The notes: generated by a model from the letters alone, not told the origin. 8,341 nt of DNA from an uncultured Bacilli bacterium (GCA_934089255.1 CAKOJI010000035.1:1-8341); one strand, 5' to 3'. Counted from the first letter of the stretch, positions 1 to 5,731 are shown. Numbers and translations are program-made.

Positions 1-16
1 TTAAAATGTTTATAGA

Positions 17-116
17 GATTTGATGAATATCAATCGTCTTATGCGAAAAGTTGTAGATTACTACGACACTCGCACCATAAAATAAATATAAAGTACCAAT
101 AATTCGGTGCTTTTTT
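17..116 (+). other. Cluster of stem-loops ending in a terminator, possible 3' end of an RNA or 3' UTR
   Basis: Three consecutive foldable elements are visible. A hairpin with one bulge lies at 17-35. A two-part stem lies at 42-74: TGCG (42-45) pairs with CGCA (71-74), then an internal loop, then GTTGTAG (50-56) pairs with CTACGAC (61-67) around an ATTA loop. The terminator follows at 92-116. The stretch is richer in G+C than the DNA after it. All three plus-strand frames carry a stop within the first 23 bases, so it is not the long tail of a coding region. The only small frame (ATG at 23, 20 codons, stop at 83-85) has no visible ribosome binding site. I do not recognise a known RNA family, and the element is probably cut by the left edge. 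Confidence 0.3.
92..116 (+). terminator. Intrinsic terminator
   Basis: AGTACC (92-97) pairs with GGTGCT (106-111), including one G-U pair, around an 8-nt loop, and runs directly into six T residues (111-116). It would end plus-strand transcription coming from the left of the window. GCACC (72-76) could pair instead with GGTGC (106-110), which would break the upstream TGCG/CGCA stem. Confidence 0.65.
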
Positions 117-118
117 CA

Positions 119-294
119 TACATTAATTTCATCATCATAAAAATTATATGGCATTTTGAAACAAAGTATATTAGTTAATAAAATACTTTATGTTTTTTAA
201 TATGTCAATGAAATTTTCATAAAATAAAAAAGAAAATACTTAACTTTGCATTATTGAGTTACTCACCTAATTTGTTTTTATTTTTATTAAAAAG
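119..294. other. Gene-free AT-rich stretch
   Basis: No reading frame with a ribosome binding site and no recognisable RNA gene is seen on either strand. The only structure is a weak hairpin: AAAGTAT (163-169) pairs with ATACTTT (183-189) and a T run follows soon after. This may be a second, poor terminator for plus-strand transcripts or a chance feature of AT-rich DNA. Confidence 0.5.
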
Positions 295-326
295 AAAAAA
301 TATAGCTATCTCTAACTATATTTTTT
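295..326. terminator. Bidirectional terminator downstream of the S1-domain gene
   Basis: AAAAAATATAG (295-305) pairs with CTATATTTTTT (316-326) around a 10-nt loop, giving A and T runs on both flanks. It starts at the last base of the stop codon of the minus-strand S1 gene and can serve either strand. The stem is nearly all A-T, so its strength is uncertain. Confidence 0.6.
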
Positions 327-667
327 TAGTGAATTTCTTTTAAGGTTTCATCTACCCATTTTTTTAAATTGTCTTGCAAAGGAGAAAAACCTCTAACAGA
401 TTCTTTAACTTTACTATTAGAATTTTCTCTATAATTCAACCCTCTAATCGATAACTTCAATCTTTTATTTTCATTATCAACTTCGATTACTTTAGTATAT
501 ATTATTTCCCCAATTTTTACATATTTAGTAATATTTGATACAAAATTATTTGCTATTTCGCTAATATGAATTAATCCATCATAATCATCTACTTTAACAA
601 AAATACCATAAGGTTCAATACCTGTTACTTCACCCTTTGCAATATCTCCAACTTTATAGTTTTCCAT
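326..667 (-). CDS. yugI: S1-domain RNA-binding protein, general stress protein 13 (YugI/CvfD) family
   Basis: A small cytoplasmic RNA-binding protein of 113 residues. One S1 (OB-fold) domain fills residues 4-76, with the typical opening KVGDIAKGEVTGIEPYGIFV, the motif DGLIHISEI at 30-38, and the closing NENKRLKLSIRG around 65-76. The C-terminal tail (about 93-113, GFSPLQDNLKKWVDETLKEI) is also typical of the GSP13/YugI family, which separates it from ribosomal protein S1 and from polynucleotide phosphorylase. Family members are ribosome-associated or post-transcriptional regulators of stress and virulence functions in Firmicutes; the role here is inferred. AGAGGTG lies just before the ATG. 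The gene is divergent from the NifU-domain gene and reads from its own extended -10 promoter. Confidence 0.88.
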   Translation of the reverse strand: MENYKVGDIAKGEVTGIEPYGIFVKVDDYDGLIHISEIANNFVSNITKYVKIGEIIYTKVIEVDNENKRLKLSIRGLNYRENSNSKVKESVRGFSPLQDNLKKWVDETLKEIH

Positions 668-688
668 TATTGCACCTCTTCTAGACGT

Positions 689-717
689 ATTATACCAAAT
701 TTTATTTACTAAGTAAA
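689..717 (-). promoter_or_regulatory. Sigma-A promoter for the S1-domain gene
   Basis: Read on the minus strand, TTTACT (717-712) is followed by a 17-nt spacer and a perfect TATAAT (694-689). TGG stands directly upstream, making an extended -10. Transcription should start near 682, about 15 nt before the ATG. The -35 hexamer is one arm of a palindrome shared with the divergent promoter. Confidence 0.7.
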
Positions 718-733
718 ATTTTTTAGTTATAAT
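705..733 (+). promoter_or_regulatory. Sigma-A promoter for the NifU-domain gene
   Basis: TTTACT (705-710), a 17-nt spacer and a perfect TATAAT (728-733). Transcription should start near 740, so the leader would be only about 11 nt, beginning at the GGTGA ribosome binding site (740-744). The -35 hexamer is the left arm of TTTACT-A-AGTAAA (705-717). Confidence 0.65.
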
Positions 734-750
734 AATATCGGTGAAAGAAA

Positions 751-981
751 ATGACTAACGAAAATAAAATAAAAGATATAATAGAAGATATGAAACCATA
801 TTTAAATGCTGATGGCGGAGACATAGATTTTATAAAATATGAAGACGATTACGTTTATGTAAAATTATTTGGTGCTTGTAGCCATTGTGGCTATCAAGAC
901 TATACACTAAATGATGGATTACTAGAACTAATTAAAGAAAAAGTTCCTGAAGTTAGAGGAGTAATAAATGTAGAAATTTAA
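751..981 (+). CDS. NifU C-terminal-domain Fe-S cluster protein (NfuA/YutI type)
   Basis: A 76-residue single-domain protein of the NifU C-terminal family. Members bind a labile [4Fe-4S] cluster, usually at a dimer interface, and deliver it to target proteins in the cytoplasm. The cluster-binding motif C43-SH-C46 is intact within GACSHCG. The family landmarks LNADGGDIDFI (18-28), TLNDGLLELIKEKVPEV (52-68) and the closing GVINVEI are present. It is the short form, like B. subtilis YutI, without the degenerate A-type domain of E. coli NfuA. GGTGA lies 6 nt before the ATG. It is convergent with the YutH-like gene, with only two bases between the stop codons. A ferredoxin elsewhere in the window would be one plausible client. 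Confidence 0.92.
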   Translation: MTNENKIKDIIEDMKPYLNADGGDIDFIKYEDDYVYVKLFGACSHCGYQDYTLNDGLLELIKEKVPEVRGVINVEI

Positions 982-996
982 TTCTACATTTTTATT
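966..996. terminator. Hairpin holding both convergent stop codons
   Basis: AATGTAGAA (967-975) pairs with TTCTACATT (982-990) around the loop ATTTAA (976-981), followed on the plus strand by a T-rich run. The TAA of the NifU gene lies in the loop, and the TAG of the minus-strand gene lies in the stem. The T run is good only on the plus-strand side, so termination of the minus-strand gene here is less certain. Confidence 0.65.
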
Positions 997-1871
997 TTAT
1001 ACAACCACTCTACTCTAAACATATTATATTTTGCGCCATATCTATCAAAAAGACTTTTTAAAACATTTAAATACTTATAAGTATTATTAACATATATTAA
1101 AACATCGTCATCCTTACCATTTTCAAGTATAACCTTATCAAACACATCAAAATAAAATGAAGGATACATAAGCCTAGAATATAAAAGATTAAACGTTTTA
1201 TTATTAAAATTAACTTTATCTAACAAGCCAAACAATTCATTAATACTAAAATCATCACTAAATATATATGACTTAAAATACTCTGCTAAATCTCTTACAC
1301 TATAATCAATTACAAAATTTATTGGATTATTATAATATACATAATAACAAGGATACATAAGTCTGTTATGAACTATACCAACATCCACACTATCATCAAA
1401 ATTCTTAATAGTTAAATTATAATATAAAATTGCATTTTCTGCTAACCCACTAAACAAACCAAAAGAATTAAGAACAGTTTGATAATTTTTACCAAGTTCT
1501 CTTAATTGAACTTCATAATAGTCAAGTCTTTCTGCCCAAAGTTTTCCCCAATCTACTCCACTTTTATCTACTGGATAAAATTTAAATTCAAAAAAATTTA
1601 TCTCATACTTTAAAATACCATTAACTCTTATAAGCGCATATTTTTTATTATCAACAACTGAAAACAAACTATTATCTTTATTTAAAATAATATCATAACA
1701 AGAAATATTATTTATTTTTAAATATTTATATATTTCTTCTACTAAATTAACATCATTTAAAACCAAACAAAAGAAATATAACGTATCATTATAATAAAAT
1801 GAATAATAATTATCCATCTTATCTAATTCATCTACTAAAATATTATAATAATTATAAAGAACATTCTTCAT
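984..1871 (-). CDS. yutH: YutH/CotS-like degenerate kinase-fold protein, probably spore coat associated
   Basis: A 295-residue protein that I assign tentatively to the spore-coat kinase-like group (YutH, CotS, YsxE), a branch of the aminoglycoside-phosphotransferase fold. The C-terminal lobe shows the expected order: W108/W112 with a helical segment to about 150, then VHNRL (167-171), then VIDYSVRDLAEYF (187-199), then a late LYSRLMYPSFYFDV (230-243). The usual catalytic HGD is replaced by HNR, so it is probably not an active kinase; D189 stands where the metal-binding Asp would be. In B. subtilis yutH lies close to yutI, and here its partner is the convergent NifU gene, which supports the call. 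The start is the ATG at 1869-1871, preceded by GTGATGG. Expression is likely separate from the upstream gene, since a terminator lies 22 nt before the start. The N-terminal 100 residues resemble nothing I can name. Confidence 0.55.
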   Translation of the reverse strand: MKNVLYNYYNILVDELDKMDNYYSFYYNDTLYFFCLVLNDVNLVEEIYKYLKINNISCYDIILNKDNSLFSVVDNKKYALIRVNGILKYEINFFEFKFYPVDKSGVDWGKLWAERLDYYEVQLRELGKNYQTVLNSFGLFSGLAENAILYYNLTIKNFDDSVDVGIVHNRLMYPCYYVYYNNPINFVIDYSVRDLAEYFKSYIFSDDFSINELFGLLDKVNFNNKTFNLLYSRLMYPSFYFDVFDKVILENGKDDDVLIYVNNTYKYLNVLKSLFDRYGAKYNMFRVEWLYKIKM

Positions 1872-1885
1872 ACCATCACTAATAA

Positions 1886-1919
1886 ATAATATGAAAAAAC
1901 TTAAGCCTTTATACTTAAG
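1886..1919 (-). promoter_or_regulatory. Candidate sigma-E-like promoter for the YutH-like gene
   Basis: On the minus strand CATATTAT (1893-1886) resembles the sporulation sigma-E -10 consensus, and an ATA lies 16 nt upstream, within the expected 16-18 nt range. It overlaps the terminator of the preceding gene. Transcription would start near 1879. Such matches arise easily in AT-rich DNA: the same 9-mer with its following T also occurs inside trmL near 7090. This is a weak call. Confidence 0.25.
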
Positions 1920-1921
1920 TT
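1894..1921 (-). terminator. Intrinsic terminator after the Asn-rich gene
   Basis: On the minus strand AACTTAAG (1921-1914) pairs with CTTAAGTT (1905-1898) around an 8-nt loop and continues into a T run (to 1894). It begins one base after the stop codon of the upstream gene. Confidence 0.75.
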
Positions 1922-1922
1922 A

Positions 1923-2900
1923 TTATTGCATTACCTCATATTCATTTAAAGTACCATTATTATTAAATAAATTTGAAGCAGTATTATCAGAATTATTATT
2001 TCTTAACAAAACATTTTCTTCTTTATATATATTAGCTAATTCTTCAAACAATTTTATTTTTCTATCATTTAACTCAATTAACTTAGAATTATCAATATTA
2101 ACACTCTCTTTTTTAACATCATTAACAATAGGTTTATTTACTTCTTCTTCTGTTATACTAAAAGGATTAGTACTATTAAAATTAGTATTTTTAATATTAT
2201 CTATATTTGAAACAGGTGCTTGATCAAATATATTAGGTTCATTACTAACCTTAAAACCACTATCTATTCCTACAGTTTCACTAGCAGGCTTTATACTATT
2301 TATATTTAAAGGTTCACTAGGAATAGTATTAACAGGATTAATTGGTTCAACGTTTAATGGATTATTTATATTTGCATTAGTATCACTACTAGGGACACTA
2401 TTCATATTTAAATTTACAGGAGTACTTTCCATATTAAAATTATTTTGTACATTTGGAATAGCACTAATTTCTACATGTTGGTTTTGATTAGTACTTCCAC
2501 CAAAATTTTTTATAAGCATATCTTTATTCAAATTTTGAGAACCAACAGAATTACCAACAGAATCTTGATAAACTTTTTTTATAGCATTAATATTTTTATC
2601 ATTAAGTGCTATAGCTTTAGCTTCATTAATTTTTATAGAATTTGAATAAGGTAAAAAAGTAACATTACTATTTCCCATAATAATATTTTGCATTACTCTT
2701 TTTAAATTACCCCATTCTTCATCTGTTAAACCACCTATTGCTCCATCATTTTCCTTAGCAACATACATTTTTATTAAACCATCATTAACGTTTTCATTTT
2801 TCGTATAAAATATATAATTCTTATTATTATCTTTAAAATAACTAATTAAATCAACAAACATATTTTGTCCATTCATATCTAATATATTAACACTATTCAT
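1923..2900 (-). CDS. Uncharacterised Asn-rich protein with DUF1292-like N-terminal domain
   Basis: 325 residues in three parts. Residues 1-75 resemble the DUF1292/YrzB family: a short beta-rich start (VNILDMNGQNMFVDLISYF), an aromatic KNYIFYT strand, a second strand KMYVAKE, and a closing LTDEEWGNLKRVM. Residues 76-130 are mixed. Residues 135-270 are a low-complexity linker rich in Asn, Pro, Ser and Thr, with repeated NPLN/NPVN/EPLN-like pieces. Residues 273-300 form a likely coiled coil (KLIELNDRKIKLFEELANIY), before an Asn-rich tail. There is no signal peptide or membrane segment. The layout (globular head, long flexible linker, helical end) suggests a tether or scaffold. It stands between yutD and the YutH-like gene, so a part in spore assembly is possible but unproven. 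GAGAGGG precedes the ATG, and an isolated TAGAAT (2930-2925) with TGT upstream may be its -10. Confidence 0.6.
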   Translation of the reverse strand: MNSVNILDMNGQNMFVDLISYFKDNNKNYIFYTKNENVNDGLIKMYVAKENDGAIGGLTDEEWGNLKRVMQNIIMGNSNVTFLPYSNSIKINEAKAIALNDKNINAIKKVYQDSVGNSVGSQNLNKDMLIKNFGGSTNQNQHVEISAIPNVQNNFNMESTPVNLNMNSVPSSDTNANINNPLNVEPINPVNTIPSEPLNINSIKPASETVGIDSGFKVSNEPNIFDQAPVSNIDNIKNTNFNSTNPFSITEEEVNKPIVNDVKKESVNIDNSKLIELNDRKIKLFEELANIYKEENVLLRNNNSDNTASNLFNNNGTLNEYEVMQ

Positions 2901-2943
2901 AATATCCCTCTCTATTCTATAAACATTCTAACACAAAATAAAT

Positions 2944-2967
2944 AAAAAAAAAAGATTAAATCTTTTT
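2944..2967 (-). terminator. Intrinsic terminator overlapping the yutD stop codon
   Basis: On the minus strand AAAAAGAT (2967-2960) pairs with ATCTTTTT (2956-2949) around a 3-nt loop, then runs into a long T tract (to 2944). The last codons and the TAA of yutD form part of the stem and loop. There is only one G-C pair, so it is probably of modest strength. Confidence 0.6.
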
Positions 2968-3225
2968 CAAAACAAAATATCTACACTTATAAGCACACTT
3001 TTCATTAATATACTTATCTTTATCTAAAAAATTATTTATCTTTTTACATTTTTTATTATCACTATTATAAAAACCCTTCAATCTTAATCTTGAATAAGCA
3101 TAATCACCTACAATATAATCAAAATCATAAAAATAATCAGTAAAAAAACTTTTAAATTCTTCCAAATCAAAACAATCCCTAAAATTTTCTACTAACTCAT
3201 AATTTTTATCATCTATACTAATCAT
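2956..3225 (-). CDS. yutD: YutD-like protein (DUF1027)
   Basis: An 89-residue protein of the YutD family, a small conserved Firmicutes protein of unknown biochemical role. The family signature is clear: FDYIVGDYAYSRLRLKGFY (35-53) and, near the C-terminus, KYINEKCAYKCRYFVLKKI (71-89). The latter includes the CxxxC pair C77/C81 and the aromatic CRYFVL ending. Length is close to that of B. subtilis YutD (about 100). AAGGAGA lies at the usual distance before the ATG and is formed by the last codons of the upstream gene, whose TAG is one base from this ATG. The pair should therefore be translated in tandem. yutD is a neighbour of yutH in B. subtilis, which supports reading this region as a yun/yut remnant. 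Confidence 0.85.
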   Translation of the reverse strand: MISIDDKNYELVENFRDCFDLEEFKSFFTDYFYDFDYIVGDYAYSRLRLKGFYNSDNKKCKKINNFLDKDKYINEKCAYKCRYFVLKKI

Positions 3226-3226
3226 T

Positions 3227-4018
3227 CTATCTCCTTAAAAAATATAACGCTACCATTATACCTATCATAATTTCAGTAGTCATTATACTAAGTAACATTA
3301 ATGTATCAACAAATCCATTTCCACTAGTTATAATTAAATTTTTTGGAACAAATTTCTTACTACGTTTCTTACTTTCATTTTCATTTTCTAATATTCTATT
3401 ATTAATATTTTTAACTTTTTCTTCACTCATTTTAGAAATTTCTTCTTTATCAATTCCATACTTATCATAAGTAGAAGAACTTAATAAATCATTTCTAATT
3501 AATTTGAATTTTAAATTATTATTTAATAAACTTTTCTTTCTAGCCCAATACATAGGAACTATATTAACATCTTTAGTAATTAAACCATGTAAATTAGAAA
3601 AATTATTATTCTTAGGATCAAAATATTTATCAAAAAATAATATTTCATCATTTGTAAATTTAATTATTTTATTTCTCATCAAAATCATATCAACTAAAAT
3701 AATTTCAATCTTACTAGTAATATCAGTTTTACCAACTTTTTTTTCACTATTTAACCAAATAGAATAATCTTCCATTAATTTTAAAAATTCTTCCATTTCT
3801 TTAACCGATAATCCATACATAATTAAATTACTTTTAAAACTATTTTCATTATCAATAATATATGGATTTAATATATTAATATCTCCATATATTTTACATA
3901 AACATCTTATGACATATACTTCAAATATATGTGCTTTATCATAATCTTTTTCTTGTTTTATAAGTAGATAATTACTTATGCCACTACTTATACTATTATT
4001 AATAAAATTTTTATTCAT
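3227..4018 (-). CDS. Uncharacterised tail-anchored protein, coupled to yutD
   Basis: I do not recognise a family. The start is taken at the ATG at 4016-4018, which has GGTGAT 5 nt upstream. A TTG two codons earlier (4022-4024) is too close to that site. The 263-residue product has a mostly helical, charged N-terminal region (1-225), including an aromatic patch VNIVPMYWARKKSLL (151-165). A strongly basic stretch (KKRSKKF, 217-223) precedes a single hydrophobic segment (about 236-260) that ends in LRR. No signal peptide is present, so it should be a C-tail-anchored protein with its bulk in the cytoplasm. It lies directly between a YunB-like gene and yutD and is translationally coupled to yutD, so a shared job at the cell or forespore membrane is a reasonable guess. 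An extended -10 promoter lies upstream. Confidence 0.7.
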   Translation of the reverse strand: MNKNFINNSISSGISNYLLIKQEKDYDKAHIFEVYVIRCLCKIYGDINILNPYIIDNENSFKSNLIMYGLSVKEMEEFLKLMEDYSIWLNSEKKVGKTDITSKIEIILVDMILMRNKIIKFTNDEILFFDKYFDPKNNNFSNLHGLITKDVNIVPMYWARKKSLLNNNLKFKLIRNDLLSSSTYDKYGIDKEEISKMSEEKVKNINNRILENENESKKRSKKFVPKNLIITSGNGFVDTLMLLSIMTTEIMIGIMVALYFLRR

Positions 4019-4042
4019 AAGCAATCACCACCTACTATAAAA

Positions 4043-4051
4043 AGTATATCA
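4043..4051 (-). promoter_or_regulatory. Extended -10 promoter for the tail-anchored protein and yutD
   Basis: On the minus strand TGA-TATACT (4051-4043) forms an extended -10 box; no good -35 is visible (TGGTTT at 17 nt). Transcription would start near 4036, about 18 nt before the ATG. It lies in the 64-nt gap after the yunB-like gene, where I see no terminator, so read-through is also possible. Confidence 0.45.
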
Positions 4052-4082
4052 CTATTATCTATTTAAAACCACATAATATTTT

Positions 4083-4802
4083 TTAGTTTACACCACTATT
4101 TACTATATTAGAACTCTTATTTATACCACTACCTAATATACTAGGAACTTCACCATTAACAATTTTACTTGCTATTAAAAACTTATATTTAACATTACTA
4201 TATCTATTTTTGACAGGCATTTCTAATACTTCTTCTATATCAATATTAATATATAATTTTATAAGTGAATTATTAATACCATAATTTTCTACAACAACAT
4301 CAACATAAGCATCTATATTTTCTAAAAAACTTACTTTAATAGGTATCCTAGGACCTATACCAGAAAATAAAGAATTTTTGAATGCAACACCAACTGGCAT
4401 AAATATAATAATTCCCTTATCACCCTTTATAATTTCTAAATTATGATAATTATTAATTCTACCCTTTTCTATATTTTTAACTGATAACTCTAAATCATTT
4501 ATAATATTATTAAGTAATTTATTAGTATTAACATTATCTACATCAACACTTACTATATTATTATTAACTAATTTAGTTTTTATATAATCATTAGTATCTA
4601 AATTTAAATACTTTTTAACAACACTATTAATATTATACTTAGTAATTTCATCAATCTTTAACTTGGTTAAAAATGAAACACTTTCTCCTAAATTTTTACC
4701 TAAAGTACATAATACTAAAATATCTAATAAAGTAACACATATTAATATAATAAACATTTTAAATTTAAAATCTTTCTTTTTTTTAATATACATATATCTC
4801 AT
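4083..4802 (-). CDS. yunB: YunB-like sporulation protein
   Basis: 239 residues, close to the roughly 250 of B. subtilis YunB, a protein made in the mother cell and needed for efficient spore formation. An N-terminal basic stretch (KKKKDFKFK, 7-15) is followed by one membrane segment (16-34), leaving the rest outside the membrane. The C-terminal half carries the family landmarks: FMPVGVAFKNSLFSGIGPRI (134-153), a beta-rich stretch, VENYGINNSLIKLYINIDIE (171-190, matching the family's AGINQT-H region), and IVNGEVPSIL (214-223, matching the usual IVG-VP-Y). The first ATG lacks a clear ribosome binding site; an ATG at 4791-4793 three codons later is the alternative. A terminator ends 14 nt upstream, so the gene needs a promoter overlapping it or expression by read-through. 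The next gene downstream is unknown and coupled to yutD. Confidence 0.78.
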   Translation of the reverse strand: MRYMYIKKKKDFKFKMFIILICVTLLDILVLCTLGKNLGESVSFLTKLKIDEITKYNINSVVKKYLNLDTNDYIKTKLVNNNIVSVDVDNVNTNKLLNNIINDLELSVKNIEKGRINNYHNLEIIKGDKGIIIFMPVGVAFKNSLFSGIGPRIPIKVSFLENIDAYVDVVVENYGINNSLIKLYINIDIEEVLEMPVKNRYSNVKYKFLIASKIVNGEVPSILGSGINKSSNIVNSGVN

Positions 4803-4807
4803 ACTAA

Positions 4808-4835
4808 ATAATATGTAAAAAAAAGAACTATATTA
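4808..4835 (-). promoter_or_regulatory. Candidate sigma-E-like promoter for yunB
   Basis: On the minus strand CATATTAT (4815-4808) matches most of the sigma-E -10 consensus, and TAATATA stands 13 nt upstream, one base short of the usual 14-15. The 11 bases CATATTATTTA are identical to those upstream of the YutH-like gene. Transcription would start about at the first ATG, which argues for the later ATG or against this promoter. This is a weak call. Confidence 0.25.
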
Positions 4836-4844
4836 AAATAGTCC
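4817..4844 (-). terminator. Intrinsic terminator overlapping a stop codon
   Basis: On the minus strand GGACTAT (4844-4838) pairs with ATAGTTC (4831-4825), with one G-U pair, around a 6-nt loop that contains most of the upstream gene's TAA, then eight T residues (to 4817). Confidence 0.75.
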
Positions 4845-5621
4845 TAAATTAAAATATTTATTAACAAATATAAAAGCCATAATTAATAATATTATTAAAA
4901 ACACTACACCTACTACTTTAATAGCAATATTATTAGAATTTAAATCTTTTTCTAATTCTTTAAAATCATCATATTTATCTTCTATATTTAAATCTTCTTC
5001 ATCTAAATTATCTTTAGTTTTTTGAGATATATTTTCTTTATCTAATTCCATAGTTTTATAAATAGTATTAGTATCATTATCACTTAAATCACTTAATAAA
5101 TCTAAAGCAGTAGTATTTCCAACAGATTCTTTTTTACTATTTTTCATTTCTAATTGTGTAATAGTATTCATTAGATTAACGATATTTTCTTCAGTATCTT
5201 CCATTATTTCTTGAGAATCTTCTTCTATATTTAATTTCTTTAATATATCATATTGTGTATCGTGAACTTTTTTTAATCTTTCTTTTTCATAATCTACATT
5301 TTGTGTTTTTTTTGCTTTTTCAAGAATAGCATTTATATCATACTCTTTAGTATCCACGTCTTTTGTATCAAGATCATCATTTTCTTCTTCTCTTACTTTA
5401 AATGTACGTTTATTATATTCATCTCTATATCTTTTATCAAGCATATCTTTTACTTTATCAATATCTATTTTATTAATATCTTCTCCAATAACAGTTGCAT
5501 TGCTAGTTATATCAAATTTATCTATATCACTTGTTTTTATTTGTTCATATAATGACTTATTTTTTTCTGTTCTTGTTTTTAATATTGGAGTTTCAGTATA
5601 TTTATCCATTCTAGAATTCAT
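4833..5621 (-). CDS. Uncharacterised acidic tail-anchored protein
   Basis: The start is taken at the ATG at 5619-5621, which has AGGTGATT 2 nt upstream (core AGGTG 5 nt away). An in-frame ATG five codons earlier (5634-5636) has no such site. The 262-residue product is charged and largely helical. An N-terminal patch (1-66: MDKYTETPILKTRTEKNKSL, then ITSNATVIGEDINKIDIDKV and LDKRYRD) looks conserved in style, as if it bound a partner. A long Asp/Glu/Lys-rich disordered or coiled-coil region follows (70-230), then one membrane segment (about 232-254) and a short outside tail. This is a C-tail-anchored layout without a signal peptide. I recognise no family. It precedes the yunB-like gene but is separated from it by a terminator, so a shared pathway is only suggested by position. 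Confidence 0.7.
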   Translation of the reverse strand: MNSRMDKYTETPILKTRTEKNKSLYEQIKTSDIDKFDITSNATVIGEDINKIDIDKVKDMLDKRYRDEYNKRTFKVREEENDDLDTKDVDTKEYDINAILEKAKKTQNVDYEKERLKKVHDTQYDILKKLNIEEDSQEIMEDTEENIVNLMNTITQLEMKNSKKESVGNTTALDLLSDLSDNDTNTIYKTMELDKENISQKTKDNLDEEDLNIEDKYDDFKELEKDLNSNNIAIKVVGVVFLIILLIMAFIFVNKYFNLGLF

Positions 5622-5640
5622 ACAATCACCTATCATTCAT

Positions 5641-5649
5641 ATAATAACA
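5641..5649 (-). promoter_or_regulatory. Possible extended -10 promoter
   Basis: On the minus strand TGT-TATTAT (5649-5641) could be an extended -10 for the acidic tail-anchored protein, with a start near 5634 and a leader of about 13 nt. No convincing -35 is seen. Confidence 0.35.
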
Positions 5650-5680
5650 TAGTTTCAGACAATATTCTACATTTTTTTCG

Positions 5681-5709
5681 TTGATAAATATAATTTATTA
5701 GTTTATAAT
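5681..5709 (+). promoter_or_regulatory. Strong sigma-A promoter for the ferredoxin
   Basis: TTGATA (5681-5686), an exact 17-nt spacer and a perfect TATAAT (5704-5709). This is the best consensus promoter in the window. Transcription should start near 5716, giving a leader of about 16 nt with GGAGG well placed before the ATG. Confidence 0.8.
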
Positions 5710-5731
5710 AAATTCATACGGAGGAAATAAT

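Noticed and set aside
23..85. Small plus-strand reading frame of 20 codons.
   Set aside because: No ribosome binding site, and its bases are better explained by the paired stems at 17-35 and 42-74.
104..116. TCGGTGCTTTTTT is identical to the 3' end of the S. pyogenes Cas9 tracrRNA, next to other hairpins.
   Set aside because: This is a common terminator sequence; no CRISPR repeats, anti-repeat or cas genes are visible in the window. The left flank would be needed to reconsider.
163..195. Hairpin AAAGTAT/ATACTTT as a terminator.
   Set aside because: Long 13-nt loop, a single G-C pair and an interrupted T run; not stronger than chance in this composition.
1891..2223. Plus-strand hydrophobic frame opposite the Asn-rich gene, with similar ones near 2445, 3504 and 5301.
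   Set aside because: These are complements of AT-rich minus-strand genes, without ribosome binding sites; Leu/Phe/Ile-rich content is expected from Asn/Lys/Glu codons read backwards.
5657..5670. AATATT upstream of the acidic tail-anchored gene as a sigma-E -35.
   Set aside because: No -10 resembling CATA follows at the right distance; an extended sigma-A type -10 fits better.
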